Shown piece by piece: positions 12,972 to 24,261 of a stretch of 64,000 nt of DNA; position 1 is the stretch's first letter; each line of letters starts with the position of its first letter. A program made the translations under genes and the position numbers. Origin of the DNA: Austropuccinia psidii (lineage: Eukaryota > Basidiomycota > Pucciniomycetes > Pucciniales > Sphaerophragmiaceae); NCBI GenBank assembly GCA_023105745.1, contig JALGQZ010000004.1, positions 42,273,937-42,337,936 on the forward strand, given 5' to 3'. The notes under the pieces are model-generated. The model was not told where the DNA came from, did not search any database, and worked only from the letters and a program-made list of their open reading frames with translations.

Positions 12972-13578
12972 TGTTAAGAGAGACATTCTCTCCCAGTCCG
13001 TGAGCAGCTAATTTGGAAAGGCACTAGTTGCATAAGCGCAGTTAAGAGAGCGAGAAAATGAAATCGTAAATTGATCCAAGGAGATAAGAGCACAGTGTAA
13101 TATATAAGAGCACATCGTATTACATAGATGAAAGAACATATTAAACATTAAGCCGTTGTTATTTAAATACTCTATTCATTATTATTCTTTATTATTATTA
13201 TTACCGTACACCTCATTTCGATCAACTGTGGTTTGTCATTACTTCACTTCAGATACGAATCATCTGAAGAAATTGCTAACCATTTTATTTAGCATGTACT
13301 GGTGTTACTTTAAAGAGTCGAAACTATATTTTGTATTTAAATACACTGATAAGTGTTGTAAGGTTTGTGCCAAAAGTTACATTTTCATATAAAAAGAACT
13401 AACCTAAATTATATATTGTAGTTGTGATAGTTGTCTAGACAAACATCTTTGCTCGTAGCATATATATATTATTTAGTTATAGTTGTTCACTCTTAGGTAC
13501 ATCATTTCTTTACTAATTGTTCTAATTAAAGGGCACTGCATTAATAAAAATCTATCTTAGTTTGTTTAAAAATTTACA
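12972..13578 (+). repeat. Copia 3' LTR
   Basis: 607 bp, the same length as the 5' LTR, with about 8 single-base differences and no indels that I see. It ends TTTACA and is followed by the AAAAT duplication at 13579-13583. Confidence 0.93.
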
Positions 13579-13583
13579 AAAAT

Positions 13584-15735
13584 GAAATTAAGATGAGAGT
13601 TAATATCAATTCATTTGATTCTTTTAAATAAAATTGATAATATCTAACATCTTCTTTCTTAAAATGATTAAAGGCACAAAATAAAGTCATTTCTTTTGTA
13701 GTGGAGAAAATATCAAATGAGGGAATATTTTATTTATGTTTTTTTTATTGTAAATCCATAATAATACAGGAAAAAATAAATATTACTCCTTGAGGATATT
13801 GATAAGGGAATAAATGAGCCTTTGAGCCTGAAGATTTCCTCTGTCTATTTTTTCTACTTATAAATATGTCTTTAATAATTCCTTGAATTTCTTCCTCTCT
13901 TTCACTTTAAATCTGAGCTTGTATTTTACTGTAAATAGGAAGTAGGAAGAAATTCCAAAATTTTGGGTGGCTTAATGGTTAGAAAACTCCCTGAAGAAGT
14001 TCTTTACCAAAAGTTTTCATTTTTTTTCATTATTATTTCCAGGAATTTTCAATTTTAAAGTATATAATTTTCTATTACAATATTTAATTTCTTAAAATAC
14101 AAAGTACATATCATATTATTTATAGCTTTCCTGTCCTTTGAGCTGTTATAACTGGGGTTGCTACATCTGTCACATACCAGTTTCAATTTGGCTTCAGGTC
14201 TTATTTGACCTCACAGTAGTCACAGCAAAACCCCCATCTATTTTTACATTAGGGCATGTAAAAGATGAAATTTTTGGACTTCAGAAATCAACTTTTTTCC
14301 CAAAATCATAAATTTATTTTATATTTTATTGGTTTGTAGAAATAGAATATCTCTCACTTTGTGCTCCCCTAAAAAAATGAAAAATATATAAATTAAATAT
14401 TCAAGAAGAAAATTTGGGATACCTAATATGTAATTTCAAGCTTTGACACACCTGTTATAAATATTCTCTCAAAGACTATGAAGGATTTAAAATTACTCTC
14501 TATTGTGTTTTGAATTTTTTTAGCTTGAAAATCAAGGATTTTTTAGTGTAAAAACGGGTAGTTTTGAGAAACATCAGAAAATACAATAAAGGAAAAGGGG
14601 AAATTGTAAGATGAGAGGAGCTATAAAGGGATAAATTTACATTTGGGGAGTTTTGCAAATGAAAATTTATTAAAAAAAACTGAAAACAATTCAATTTGAA
14701 TATGAATGTTTTAGATTAATACATTGATTTTAAAGGGTAAAATTAGAAATTTGATTAAGCTTTGGGTGGAGTTATGATTTTAAAGAGTTTCTTTTATTTA
14801 GATGTTATTAACATATTAAAATAAACTATTCTCCATAATTTTGGTTCCAAAGGCCTTCTTCATGTGTTTTTACCAATTTATGGCAAAAAACAAAAACAAA
14901 CAAAGAAATAGGTAAACACATCTAAGAGGATTACGTGTATTCAAAAAAATACTTATATATGAATTTAACATCAACCCAAATTATTATAATCAAGATTTAT
15001 TCAAATTTCATTTTTTCCAAAATTAATTATAATTAAATATCTTGAATTTTGAGAAGCTTCTTTTTGTAAACTTAAAAAAAAAACTCATCAAAATTATGGA
15101 TTCTGATAAAAAAATATTTAAGAATTTGGTAAAAATTTATATATATATAATTTTTTCATAAGTTTTTTAATATTTCTTTATAAATTTTTTCTTTAATTTA
15201 TTCCTAATATATTTGAAGTCTTGAAAGAACTTTAAAGATATTTATATATATTCAAAATTGAGTAAATTAAAATTGCCCCCCCAAAAAAAAACCAAGAATT
15301 TGGTGAGGGGGAGGAATAAAGAGTATGAAAATTAATTCAAAGAAAAAAAGCAAAAGTTAGAAAAAAAATAAAAAGATAAAAAGATAAAAAAATACAAAAA
15401 TATTTTTTTTTCTATTTTATCAAGACCTTTATATAAATCTATATTTGTATATATTAATTAAACTAATGAACAATATTCAATTTATTAAAAAGATTTTAAT
15501 TATTATTATTATTAACTGATATTTTATCATCAAATTTTAAATATTTAGTATAAAATCTTTTGTTAAAAATTCTCTTTTTTTTGTTGATAATAATAATAAT
15601 AATAAGTGATTTATACATCTTTTCATTTACTATCCATCAATTTTTAAAAATGACATTTATATTGAAATTGATTTCAAGTTGCAGTAACATGATTCTTGAT
15701 TTTCTCTTGAGTCAATCAGAGTGATGTCCTTGGTT
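13584..15735. other. AT-rich spacer
   Basis: No coding sequence recognised. At 14861-14892, CATGTGTTTTTACCAATTTA followed by TGGCAAAAAAC closely matches part of the foldback element at 20.0-20.8 kb, so a fragment of that repeat family lies here. The last few hundred bases before the next gene are strongly A/T-rich. Confidence 0.6.
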
Positions 15736-15743
15736 GAGACGTG

Positions 15744-17721
15744 ATGTTGATGATTGAACTGCTGCAGAAATTCAATGAGAAGCTCTTGCCTTGCCTCCCG
15801 TTCTGCCCACCACGCGAGCTGCTGTCTGAGTCTGAAAAACTTTTTACGGCTCGTTCTCAATCTTCCTCGACGATGGCTACGGATACACTCACTCGCCCTG
15901 GCAATGATGTTGCCGTTACACTTATTAAGGAGGTATTCAGCCAGCAGTACGCTGCCGAATCTGCCGTGGAAGAGAAGTCTGAGGTACTGTGCCATGGCTC
16001 ATCCTTGGTGTTTGGACATCTTGTGGCGAGGTCGACTGCTGATCGAATTTCTTTTTGCAATCATGAACCACGGCCAATTGCTCAGCTCAGCTTGAAGCTC
16101 TCTGGAACGTTTGTCGTTTTCAATAACCTCCCATTAATGCAGGAGACTCTCGGGATCAAGCCGACGGGACTATTGAGCAAGGAGGAGCCAAAACAAGAAG
16201 TGTTGGGTTTGATCAGCAAATTGACTGCTCTGGCTGGCGAAGCAGACAAGGATCTAACAGTAAATTGCCTTTTCAGCTTAGTATAATGAATTTCTTATCA
16301 GGATTGGTTCACACATTGATCTGATAAACTGGGCTGTTTTACATCAGAGTCTGGAAGAGCATTTACTTTCAAGAACTTTTTTCATAAACAACTGCTTCAC
16401 CGCCTTGGATTTGATCGCCTACACTTATCTTCATCCATACATTGTGAGCTTTCAAATGACCTCTTGTAATCAACTAGGCCTGCTCTCTTGCCACAGATCT
16501 ATCGACGGTTCGTTGGTTTGCTAAATTCAAAATGATCATTATTTCGTTACAGAGTGCTGCTTCTCATCAAGATCTTTTGAGGCATCCGTCGGTGACTCGA
16601 CATTTTGATTTGATTCAAAACCTTCCTGATGTTCGAAATGCCATTCAAAGGAACCCAGCCATCAGCCTCCCCTTGGTTTCTATCAATCTAGCAGATGTCC
16701 CTGAAGCTGAACAAAAACCCATGGCCAGCAACAAAAAAGATAAAAAAGCAAAACCCACCGCGGCAGAAGCTGGTGCAGGGAAGGACTCCAGCTCAGCAGA
16801 AGCTAGCACTGGTAGCAAGCCTAAAAAAGCTGAAAAGAAAAAGGGTGATTCGGACAAGAAGGATAAACAAACAGCAGGCTCAAATGATAATAAAAAGCCT
16901 TCCGCGCCAACTGATGCACCTCCAATGCCTCACATGATTGATATGCGCATTGGTAAAATTGTTCAGAGTCAGTCAAGCCTAGAAAATAGACGATTTTTAA
17001 ACCTTTTGAGTTTTTAAACATATGTGATTTTGACTCATTTCGCTCCATAGTCGAAAAACATCCGGACGCAGATTCGCTTTATGTGGAAAAGATTGACTTT
17101 GGCGAGTCTGAACCTCGTACAGTCATCAGCGGTTTGGTAAATCATATTCCAATTGAAGAAATGCGGGATCGGCTATTAGTTGGTATCTGCAATCTCAAGC
17201 CGGTAAATATGAGGGGAATAAAAAGCTTTGCAATGGTCTTATGCGTTAGCCTCCTTCTCTTTTTTTATCTTTTGCTTACGAATTCGGTTAAGATTTTTCT
17301 CTCCTAATCGCATGCTCACAACTTGACTGGCCCCACCTAAATCTTATTGTTTTATTAAGGCGACAGCGAAAGACAAAAAGGAAGGTGAAAGAAACATTGA
17401 GTTAGTTGCTCCACCGCCAGGGTCCCAACCGGGCGATCGAGTTTATTTTGAAGGTTTTGAGAAGGAAACTCCGCTTGAACAGTTGAACCCAAAGAAAAAG
17501 CAATTTGAGAGCATCCAACCAAGTTGGTTTTTTTGAATACTGTCACAACTTGTTAAATGGAGTCGATCATCACTGATTCAATTTTTCCCTTAGATTTTAC
17601 TACTATGAGTACCAAAGAAGCCTGTTGGATTGACCCACAAAATGGCGGAAAAGCTCATCGAATCATGACTGCCAAAGGCGTTTGTTGTGCACCCAGCTTT
17701 GTTGGTGCATCATTGTCCTAA
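15744..17721 (+). CDS. ARC1: Arc1/AIMP1-like tRNA-binding synthetase cofactor (six exons)
   Basis: Cytosolic cofactor that binds tRNA and delivers it to aminoacyl-tRNA synthetases (Met- and Glu-tRNA synthetases in yeast Arc1p). Proposed exons: 15744-16259, 16348-16443, 16553-16967, 17051-17244, 17360-17522, 17594-17721. All introns are GT...AG (71-115 bp), the phases join without a stop, and the product is 503 residues (yeast Arc1p is about 376). Residues 1-240 are a GST-C-like region ([21 protein letters not shown]). About 260-325 is a Lys-rich linker ([13 protein letters not shown]). About 330-503 is the EMAPII/OB-fold tRNA-binding domain ([51 protein letters not shown]), ending in the hallmark AP-x-FVGASLS. 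Start: the in-frame TGA at 15735 precedes ATG 15744; ATG 15873 is an alternative. The first intron boundary is the least certain. Its base composition is far less AT-rich than its surroundings. Confidence 0.88.
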
Positions 17722-19160
17722 ATTTGAATAGCCACTTATGCTTTTCAAAGAATTTAATATCCCATGCTGTAATTGGAAAGATTCGTGAAAACAGACAAAA
17801 TGCGACTTGGCAAGTTTTGAATGTATCCGAAAGCTGTTCTCATCTAGCTAATCAAAACCTTTGTTTATAGAGCAAGAATGCCAAAAAGCTGACATTGTAA
17901 GACTGTCCACTCTTGAGTCAAAATTTCCGATCTAAGTCAAAAAACAATTCAAGGTAATGTTTTATAGTGGTTGAATTTACAAGTTTGCAAAGCAGTATGA
18001 TTAAAGCCGGCCATGCTACGGCTTAAGTAATGAGATGAACACCTCCAGGAAGCTTCAGAAGAGCAATTAAAAATCATTAGCCTACAAATAAGTGCCACCA
18101 TCTTCGTTAATCTTGAAATTAATAAATTTAGTAGTACTTAATCTATGTTGAATGAAATATTTATCAAAAAAACTAAAGAGTTTTTACATCATGAAAATAA
18201 GTTTTTCAATAAATCCTTTTTTATTTGTTATTAAAAGTTTTGTGATATTTCCATTTGATTAATTCTTTTAACGTTTTTGAATTATTTGAAAAGTTGTTAT
18301 TATTATTCTTGAATTTATTTTCTTTAATTTGGCGTAATTCTAAAAAAAATAAAAATTAGAATAAACCAAAACAAATTAATTTTCTTGAAAAAAATAGTTG
18401 TTTTACTATGCTGTACACTTTTACTTACCTGTTAAATAAAAGCCTAGAATACCTGAAAAAATTCCAATAATTGGATCAATTTTTCTAAAATAAATCAATA
18501 AAATCAACACATTTAATTCAACTCAACTAAATTTAATAAAAAAAAGAAGGAACTTTACTTTGAAATCAAATATCTGGTTATTATTAACGACATGTTATTT
18601 TTATTATTTTATCATCTATTTTTTCTAAAAAAAACAGTGTCAAGTAATATATATCTTGAGTTACTATCGAATGAAAGGTAATTAGAAGCAGTGTATTACT
18701 CTAATTGATTGATTTATTGATCTGAGCGATTGATTGATTGATTGCAATAAAAATTTATGTTGGATGATACTAACTTGAGTTGGTTTTCTTGATTCCTCTT
18801 TGAAATAACTGAAACAATTTTAAAAGAAATTCAACAAAATCAAACTAAAAAAATTGATTTCCTTATTTTTCTCCTGCTTTTATTACAGAAAAAACAAAAA
18901 ATAAAATAAAATAAATAAATAAAAATTATTATTATTATTTTGATATTTTTTTTCTCTTATGTATTTTTAATAAAAAATTAATTTTGAAGTAAAAAAAATA
19001 AAATTAATTCAATAAATTTAATCTTTTCTTTATATTTAATAGAATAAAATAAAATTGAATTATTGACAAAAAAAGATAAATATAATTTATTTAAAATTTA
19101 TGCTTTTTTTAAATCAAATAATTTTTTTTTTTTTGAAAATAAAAATTAAAAAATCTAATT
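17722..19160. other. 3' flank of the Arc1-like gene and AT-rich spacer
   Basis: The first 300 bases probably hold the 3' untranslated region. After that the sequence is simple and A/T-rich, including an ATTG run at about 18710-18745. No gene recognised. Confidence 0.6.
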
Positions 19161-19169
19161 AGATTATCT

Positions 19170-19360
19170 TTTATTTTTTTATTTTTTTTTATTTTGTTTT
19201 TATTTTGTTTTTACTTTTTTTTTATTTTGTTTTTATTTTTTTTTTATTTTGTTTTTATTTTTTTTTTATTTTGTTTTTATTTTTTTTTTATTTTGTTTTT
19301 ATTTTTTTTTTATTTTTTATTTATTTTTTTTATTTTGTTTTTATTTTTTTATTTTTAAGA
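19170..19360. repeat. T-rich minisatellite
   Basis: Tandem copies of a TTTTATTTTGTTTTTATTTT-like unit of about 24-25 bp. The open frame through it is only Phe/Leu/Tyr from the repeat and is not a gene. Confidence 0.8.
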
Positions 19361-20008
19361 TTTTTCAATCAAAAATATATACTTAAATATTAATTATTTT
19401 TTTTAATTTATTCCATTAATCAAAACTAAACCAAAAAGGAAGGCATATAATATATTGATATTCATAAAAAAAATAATTAATTAAAATGGTGAAATATTTT
19501 TTTGTTGTGTTTTCTATTATAATTGAAAATAGTTTGTCTTTTTGGTTTCATCTTTTTTGTCTATATGTAAAATGATGGAATTTTTGAAAAAAATGATATA
19601 ATTATTCATCATTTTCTTTTAATTTATTTTTGATTTAATTTAAATAAATCATAAGTTTTATCTTAATTCATTTCAACCATATAATATAAGAAAACATGAT
19701 GATTAATATTTGAATTCAATATCAATCATTTTCAAAATGAAGAAATAAAAGCCTATTCTTGTAAGTTTTTTATCGGTTACAATATTTTTTTTCAAAGATA
19801 AAATAAAAGAAAGAAATTTTTCATCATATTTTGAATTTAATTTTGTTGGATATTTATTTTAATTTATCTGTTTTTAAATCTTAAAATGTAGAGAAAAATA
19901 TCGAAAATATTAATGACTCATCAAGTTTTATTCATATGATGAATTAAGATTAATATTAATATTGAATAAAGAAAGAAATTCAGCTAATCTTTTGATAAAT
20001 AAAATAAG
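19361..20008. other. AT-rich spacer
   Basis: AT-rich, with no gene or repeat recognised before the foldback element. Confidence 0.6.
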
Positions 20009-20830
20009 TGGGCTGGTAAAAACATGTAATCCCTTACAGTTTTTTACCAAATTATGGCCAAAACACATAATTTTATGGTAAAAATGTGTAAATAGGTTAT
20101 TTTTTCAACAAAATGCCCCAAAAACAAAGTTTTTCAACCTCATTTAAATCATTTTTTGTTTTTTAGGTGGCTTCTATATTACTCTAGTTTTTTTCAATAT
20201 TTTTTTACAATTATTTTTTAAATTTACCAATTTAAAAAAATGAAAAAAAATAATTCAACAATTAAGAAAAAAAAAACCTCTCACTTATGTATTTGGCCAC
20301 TTTTTTTTGTTTTTTTTTTATAAGAGTTAGATTATTGGAAGCTAATGAGAATTCTTTCCTAATTTTTTGAAAAAGTTTTAGGGTAAACTCTTAAGCTGAA
20401 AACCTCAAAATGAAAACCCCCTTTTTAGACTTAATCTTTTACCCACAAATTTTCTTCCAATTTTGAGGAATAATTCTCACCATCTATCAATACTATCACC
20501 TTTATTTCACAAAAAATAGTGGGTAAATCCATAATTGGAATATTTTTTTCCCTAATTTTTGAATTATTTTTTCCATTTTTCTAAATTTGCCAATTCAAAA
20601 AATTGTTTTGAAAAGATACTGAAAAAACTGATAGTAATATAGAAGTCACCTTAAAAACAAGAAAAGATAGTTTAAATTATGTTCAAAAGATATTCTTAAG
20701 GCTTTTATTTGAAAAAATGGCCTAAATAAATGGGTTTACCATATAATTAAGTGTTTTGGCCATAAATTGCTAAAAACACATGTGAGCTAACATTTTTTTA
20801 TTAAAAACTTATGTGATTTTACCAGAAACC
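20009..20830. mobile_element. Foldback/MITE-like long inverted repeat
   Basis: The two halves of this 0.82-kb segment are inverted copies of each other almost to the centre (about 20420). From the left end: CTGGTAAAAACATGTAATCC, then TTATGGCCAAAACACATAAT, then GGTGGCTTCTATATTACT, then GAGAATT..TTCCT, then GGGTAAA. The reverse complement of the right half gives the same order (CTGGTAAAATCACATAAG, TTATGGCCAAAACACTTAAT, GGTGACTTCTATATTACT, GAGAATTATTCCT, GGGTAAA). Arm identity is roughly 70-75% by eye. It has no coding capacity. Target duplications are unclear (TAAAATAAG versus TAGAATAAA is a weak candidate). If transcribed it would form a long imperfect hairpin RNA. Confidence 0.75.
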
Positions 20831-23569
20831 TAGAATAAATTGTATTTTTCTGTAAAAAGAAAAAGAAAATGTGAATTTTTAAATCAATAAATATAGTTGT
20901 AAGTTGTATTTTATTTTTTATTTTTAGAATACTGGATTTAAAATTTAATTTAAAAAAAACATGAACTTCTAAAAAAATAATTAATAATGGGAGAGATTTT
21001 CTTATGAAGATAGATTTTTAAATTCTGAATTACTTCTATTATGTCTCAGAAGAATAATTAATTGAATGAAAAAAAATTATATGACTAAGTCAAAAAGTTT
21101 TGTGATATCTTTTCATTACAGGTTTGGTGAAAACTTAAAAAAGGAAAAGTAAAATCAATTCTAAGGAGCTTATACTCCAGTGCGGTTTTTAAGTGATTTT
21201 AATTTTTATGGATTATTTCCCCTCCTAAAAATTATTATTAAGACAGCTTATTGGTTATTTTTCTATTAAGCTTTAATCAGAAACAATAAGTAAAAATTTA
21301 AAATTGAACTATTAGTAAGTTATTTCTTCTAAGAACACACAAATATAAAATGAAAAATATGAAATATCTTTTTTTTAATTAAACATTTATTAATAATAAA
21401 AGAATCCAAGAAGAAAAATATCATCCTTTTTTTATTTTTTAAATTTATTCTATTGTATTTTTCCATAAAAATTTACAAAAATTAAACATTTTTATCCCAA
21501 AAGAAAAGATAAAATAAATGAATAAGTAAATAAACTTTTCAATCTTGAATTATAAATCTTTTTAACCAAAAAAAAACAAACTGAAAAAATTTGATGTAGT
21601 TCAAATAATTTAGGATGATCCAATATTTCACTATGCCTTAAATTTTGTGAAACATGATATCTCAATTCAGTTATCTATTTCTTCATCAACATTGGGTCCT
21701 AATTTTCATGATTCATAAATGTGAAAAATTGGAATGCTTACTGGGGTTATTAAAGAGGCTATTGTATTATATACTAATCATATAATTTCATTCTCAATAA
21801 ATATCAAACAAATACTCATCAAGTGGCCATATTCCAATTAAAAGAATGAAACCTCATTTGACATGAAAGAAGTAGGTGTTCCTTGATGAATTAAATCTAT
21901 AGATGAGTTATAAATAATTTCTTTCCGATTATTCTTATTCCCGCTATATTTATATTTTAAAATCATATAAAGAATCCATGGATCATGAATATTACACAAA
22001 AAATATTTTATCCTTTGCCTTTCAAGATAAACAGTTTGAATTGAGAATAAAATTGGTATTTTGAAGGGGAAATGGTATTCCCTCAGGGAAACACACAATG
22101 ATCAAGAGCTGAAGTGGTTTGTAAACTTGGTATTTTCCTGTGTAATTTTACATAAATTATGTGCGAAAATTAGTGATCAGTGGGAATATCTGTTTTATAA
22201 TTAAGATCAACCCAAGATACGAAATATTAACCAAAATGGAAATTTGGGGGAAATTTTGAATATGAGGCAAAGGGTTAATCCTTTGAAATTACAATGGTTT
22301 AACTCAAAGTAGCTATAATGATCAACTCAAACACAGAAGGTGAAGAAAATTTCATATTTATTCTGGCTGCATGTAATCAAATATGGATTATATCGTGGAG
22401 AGTAATTTATGGAATTTTTTACAAGTAATGTTTTTTTCAAGTTTTATATCTTTAAGTTTTATAATAAAAAGAATAAAGACCAATAAAATTCAATAAGAGG
22501 ATTTTAGAAAATATATTTTTTTAACCTCTGAAATTTTTTCTTTTAATTAGTGTGAATTCTTTAAAAATAAATGAGTGAAAATATAAAAAGATTATATTAA
22601 TAAGAATTTTTGGAAGATTTTATTGTTCTTAAGATTGTGTAAATAGCTTTGAGTTTGAATTTCTTGATCAAATGTTCTTATTTTGAATTTCCTCAGGTGA
22701 TAATTTGGAAAATCTCTTACCAAAATTAGAAAGCTTCTTATTAATTTTGAATTAAAAATTAAAATGGGTTATAGATCTGTTAGTAATTATTTAATTCGAT
22801 GTTTTTGTGTTTCATTTGATATAAAGGAGGTTTTCAAAATCACTTCCATGATTAGAGGTTGTTCTGAGAAATAAAATTTCATTTTGACTCAAGGGAAGTG
22901 AGGGTTGTTTCCAAATGATTAGAATGGAGTTAGAATTGGTAAAAAAATTTCTTTTTGATCAATTAAAATAATTCAAAACTTCAAGGATTATCATCATTCC
23001 CATTAAAAAGAATTTTATAATGAAATCCATTTTTTGGTAATGATAAAATTTGAAAAAGTCTTAATTTTTTTTTGAATAAAATTTGAAAGGCTTTATTTAT
23101 TCATCATATCAGAATTTCCTTTGAAAGCTGGTTTAGAGTGAAACTTTAGTCTTTAATTAATAAATTAATCATAGCTTGAGAAATTATTCCATTCATTATT
23201 ATATTTTTAACTTTCATCCATAGTCAATCTTGAGCCTCTTGCATATTTTGATTCTGATTTCCCTAAGTCAGATCCTTGCATAAAGACAATTCCTCTTATC
23301 ATTACACCAAGATGTTTGTTGTTACTAATATATTCTATATCACTGGCTAATTTGTTGAGTGAGATGATAATATTTTTAGTTTAAAAAATTAAGAAGAATC
23401 ATTATTGAAGTAATTTATTTAATGAAAAAATGAATTATTAATAGCTTGACTTCTATATTTGGAACAAATATTTTTAAGCTCATCTCTTTTTATTTAATAA
23501 GTAATTTTTTTCTAGTACCTGAGAATTATTATTATTCAGAAGATACATATGAAATGGAATAATGTTAGA

Positions 23570-23770
23570 GTCTTGATGATAGACTTAAATTTTATTAGTC
23601 CAAACCATTCCATCATAAGTTTAATTCATGGTTACCAATTGGTTTGTAGAAGGAGAAGAAGCTTCAGCTTGATGATGGACTTGCATTTTATTATTGATAA
23701 AAATACCATAATCAAAATAATTCAAGGTATTGGATGGATTAGTGGAAGGAGAAAGAAAGGCTTTTGGACT
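23570..23770. repeat. Diverged tandem duplication of about 100 bp
   Basis: CTTGATGATAGACTTAAATT at about 23573 and CTTGATGATGGACTTGCATT at about 23669 begin two similar blocks. Each runs through TTATTA, an ATCATAA/ATAATCA stretch and TTCA-GGT, and ends in a GTAGAAGGAGAAGAAG-like purine run. The reading frame through both blocks is open but has no recognisable protein features. Confidence 0.5.
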
Positions 23771-24230
23771 TTATGGAGGCAGGTAAGGATGGCAAAATGA
23801 TCAAGATAAATAAAAAAGCCTAAACATAATCAATCACTATAAAACAAATAAAAAAAGAAATTAAGGCTTTTCCAAAAAAATTAAAGAATTTGAGAGTTAA
23901 AAAATATCAGAATTAGTTGATAGAAGAAATTTTGTTATAATTTATGACTTTTCTTAGAACAATTAGGGATATTTTTGAAAAAATATAAAAATGATCACAA
24001 ATCATTCTCAAAAAAATTCACAATCAATCGCTAATAAGTTTTAAAATAATGAGGATTTTTTTGGAAGCCTATGTATATTTATATCTAGGTAAGATGGGAA
24101 TTTTTGTCAAAGATAAAGCTGGATTAAAATCAAATAATTATAAATATCGTTTTTTAAGAAAAATAATTACCTATTAAAAATATGTGCTGGGGGGTTGAGT
24201 GAAGGGATGCAAGATAGAGGAAGATGGTAA

Positions 24231-24234
<4 letters not shown>

Positions 24235-24261
<27 letters not shown>
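24235..24261 (+). repeat. (GAT)9 microsatellite
   Basis: Nine uninterrupted GAT units in non-coding DNA. Confidence 0.95.

Larger units (their letters stand above)
8331..13578 (+). mobile_element. Full-length Ty1/copia LTR retrotransposon
   Basis: A complete element of 5248 bp with two 607-bp LTRs that start TGTTAAG and end TTTACA. It is flanked by a 5-bp target duplication, AAAAT, at 8326-8330 and 13579-13583. The domain order (gag, protease, integrase, reverse transcriptase, RNase H) is that of Ty1/copia. By eye the LTRs differ at about 8 of 607 positions, which implies a young insertion. The coding frame nevertheless carries a stop codon at 10999-11001 and altered catalytic residues, so this copy should not be able to transpose by itself. 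Confidence 0.95.

Noticed and set aside
16302..16347. Alternative first acceptor (exon 2 from 16302) for the Arc1-like gene, adding [15 protein letters not shown]
   Set aside because: The segment looks protein-like, but joining it to the 16259 donor puts exon 2 out of frame and meets a stop; acceptor 16347 keeps phase.
19205..19393. 62-codon Phe-rich membrane-like frame
   Set aside because: It is translation of a T-rich minisatellite.
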